This document shows, piece after piece, positions 4,653-5,996 of a stretch of DNA of 5,996 nt. The DNA is from an uncultured Selenomonadaceae bacterium. GTDB lineage: Bacteria > Bacillota > Negativicutes > Selenomonadales > Selenomonadaceae. The stretch is from positions 1 through 5,996 of the forward strand of contig CAJTSO010000076.1 of the NCBI GenBank assembly GCA_910579115.1, in the 5' to 3' direction. Below the pieces are notes generated by a model. It worked only from the letters and a program-made list of their open reading frames with translations, searched no databases and was not told where the DNA came from. The number at the start of each line of letters is the position of its first letter. The first letter of the stretch is position 1. A program made the translations under genes and the position numbers.

Positions 4653-5807
4653 ATGGCTAGCAGTAATAATAGTAAAGTAATAAGTAACGCAAGTCCTCAC
4701 ACCATTAAGAAATTTGAACTGGTAGAGAAATACATAAAATCTTGGGCGCAAAAACTGCTACAAAATAGTTCATGTTATGGATTGGTGTTCATTGACTGTA
4801 TGTGTAATAGTGGCGTATACACCACGGATAATGGAAAATTTGTTGAAGGTACGCCGGTTCGGGTTGCGGAGGCACTCCTTGATGTTGCCCGTAGTTATCC
4901 GGAGAAACAAATTCAGATATATTTGAACGATAATTCCCAAGACAAAGTAAATGAGCTGAAAAAGCATCTCCCTGCCGATGAAGCAAACTTCAAAATCATA
5001 GTCACCGCTAGAGATTGTGATGAACTTTTGGCGGAGATAGGGCCGCAGTTGTATAATCGTCCGCATTTGCACTATTTTCTCTTTTATGATCCCTATGAGG
5101 CTTCTATCAACTGGCCGGTGCTTATCCCGTTTTTGAGAAATTGGGGAGAGGTCATGATTAACCATATGGTCTCGGATACAACACGGGCAATTACGCAGGT
5201 AAGACAGGAGGCTGCAAAGGAAAAGTACGAAAATACTTATCTTGCCGAATTTGAGGAATTATTGCCATATGGTAGTGATAAAAGAGCATATGAAGAAAGA
5301 GTGGAAAGAATCATACAAAGGTTAAAGGGACAACGCACATATTTTGTAGGCGCATTTCCATTCTACAATACACGCAATTCTCAGCTGTACAGTTTAATTC
5401 ATTGTACCAGCAATATCGAAGGTTTCAAGCTATACAAACAGGTGGCATGGAAAACATTTGGTGGGAAGTCATCAACAAAGGATACGCATGGAGATCAACT
5501 CCAATTAACTTTTGATTTTAATAACGATGGTTTCTTTGCCCCAGCAACAGACGAGTCATGCTTTTTTGTGACAGATATTGCCAAGTATCTTCAAAGATCA
5601 TTTGCGGGACAGTCAAATGTGCCGCTTGATTCATTATGGCAGCTATTGGATTATCATCCTATTTTCCCCTCTGAAGGGTTTAGGAAGGAAATTCGGGCCG
5701 AACTAAAAAACACGTATGGAGCGACATTTAGCCAAATCACAAATCCAGTAACGTGCAAAAAGCAAACAGTCGCTTCATTTTTGAAAGGAAGCATGGTCTA
5801 TGAGTGA
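4653..5807 (+). CDS. tcmP: Three-Cys-motif partner protein TcmP
   Basis: Family members are found next to a 'three-Cys-motif' Gp37/Gp68-like protein, and the exact pair arrangement is seen here. The biochemical role is not established. The protein has 384 residues from ATG 4653; the frame is open back to TTG 4578, which would give 409. Visible parts are an N-terminal helix (SPHTIKKFELVEKYIKSWAQ, 14-33), then a segment resembling the SAM-binding motif I of Rossmann methyltransferases (LVFIDCMCNSGVY, 44-56), IYLNDNSQDK (89-98) as a second nucleotide-fold strand, FLFYDPYEASINW (142-154) in the place of motif IV, and NWGEVMINHM (163-172). A late conserved-looking stretch is TYFVGAFPFYNTRNSQLYSL (229-248). 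The DPY element and the fold order suggest a nucleic-acid or protein methyltransferase-like enzyme, which is inference. A+T-rich codon use unlike the preceding gene points to transfer. Its last codons overlap the next gene by 8 bases (ATGAGTGA), implying translational coupling. Confidence 0.85.
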   Translation: MASSNNSKVISNASPHTIKKFELVEKYIKSWAQKLLQNSSCYGLVFIDCMCNSGVYTTDNGKFVEGTPVRVAEALLDVARSYPEKQIQIYLNDNSQDKVNELKKHLPADEANFKIIVTARDCDELLAEIGPQLYNRPHLHYFLFYDPYEASINWPVLIPFLRNWGEVMINHMVSDTTRAITQVRQEAAKEKYENTYLAEFEELLPYGSDKRAYEERVERIIQRLKGQRTYFVGAFPFYNTRNSQLYSLIHCTSNIEGFKLYKQVAWKTFGGKSSTKDTHGDQLQLTFDFNNDGFFAPATDESCFFVTDIAKYLQRSFAGQSNVPLDSLWQLLDYHPIFPSEGFRKEIRAELKNTYGATFSQITNPVTCKKQTVASFLKGSMVYE

Positions 5808-5996
5808 GGTGGCAGGTTACATAGAAAGAAAGACCATGCTCTATAAAACCGGAGTTGAGTATGGCGATTATACAATGAATTTTGTGCTGGGTTGTTCCCA
5901 TGGCTGCCTGTTTCCTTGCTATGCCTTTTTACAGAAAAAGCGTTTTGGGCAAATAAAGGATTATGCAGACTGGTGCAGTCCGAGACTTGTGTCGAA
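5800..5996 (+). CDS. Three-Cys-motif (Gp37/Gp68-like, radical-SAM-type) protein, 5' part only
   Basis: The first 65 codons of a gene that runs off the right edge. It begins MSEVAGYIERKTMLY and contains GCSHGCLFPCYAFLQKKRFG with C32, C36 and C40. The CX3CX3C spacing followed by Tyr-Ala is typical of the phage Gp37/Gp68 (DUF5131-like) group. The cluster resembles the CX3CX2C iron-sulfur site of radical SAM enzymes, but with one extra residue in the second gap. A ribosome site (AAGGAAG, 5785-5791) lies eight bases before the ATG. It overlaps tcmP by 8 bases and must share its promoter. Its product is expected to act together with TcmP; substrate and reaction are unknown. The C-terminal SAM-binding half is outside the window, so completeness cannot be judged. 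Confidence 0.85.
   Translation, partial: MSEVAGYIERKTMLYKTGVEYGDYTMNFVLGCSHGCLFPCYAFLQKKRFGQIKDYADWCSPRLVS

Noticed and set aside
4603..5524. TTGATTTTAATAA at 4603-4615 and 5512-5524
   Set aside because: Low-complexity A+T-rich match coding for similar Asp-Phe-Asn residues; no other shared flank.

Overview
The window looks like chromosome from a Gram-positive-lineage anaerobe of the Bacillota. Negativicutes or gut Clostridia would fit, but I cannot place it further. The grounds are strong Shine-Dalgarno sites (AAGGAA, GGAGG), a TTG start, sigma-A-like promoters, and a short nested-hairpin intergenic repeat of a kind I recall from such genomes. All supported genes are on the + strand.

Composition is a mosaic. 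Three G+C-rich 'resident' genes share codon use rich in CCC, CGG and GGG: pepD (Xaa-His dipeptidase, 227-1684), an AANAT-like GNAT acetyltransferase (2691-3197) and a FliB-type Cys-rich protein (3285-4460). Two A+T-rich blocks interrupt or follow them. Block 1 (about 1740-2670) is self-contained: a promoter at 1772-1801, a small secreted protein (1897-2379), a strong Shine-Dalgarno over that gene's stop codon, an 18-codon ORF, a 60-codon ORF whose start lies in a hairpin, and a strong terminator (2637-2668). Block 2 (from about 4470 to the right edge) has a promoter at 4486-4514 overlapped by a palindrome. It carries tcmP and the start of an overlapping gene with a CX3CX3C cluster, the 'three-Cys-motif' Gp37/Gp68-like radical-SAM-type partner. 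The window cuts this gene.

The left 226 bases hold no supportable gene. They contain two diverged copies, 62 bases apart, of a hairpin repeat. A third partial copy lies across the 3' end of pepD, so that the pepD stop codon is inside the repeat.

The only pair that clearly works together is tcmP plus its three-Cys partner, which overlap by 8 bases and share a promoter. PepD, the acetyltransferase and FliB look like independent housekeeping or accessory genes. The most interesting places are the tcmP operon with its operator-like dyad, the broken or leader-controlled small ORF at 2384-2634, the repeat that supplies the pepD stop, and the exact 12-base direct repeat bracketing the fliB-like gene.
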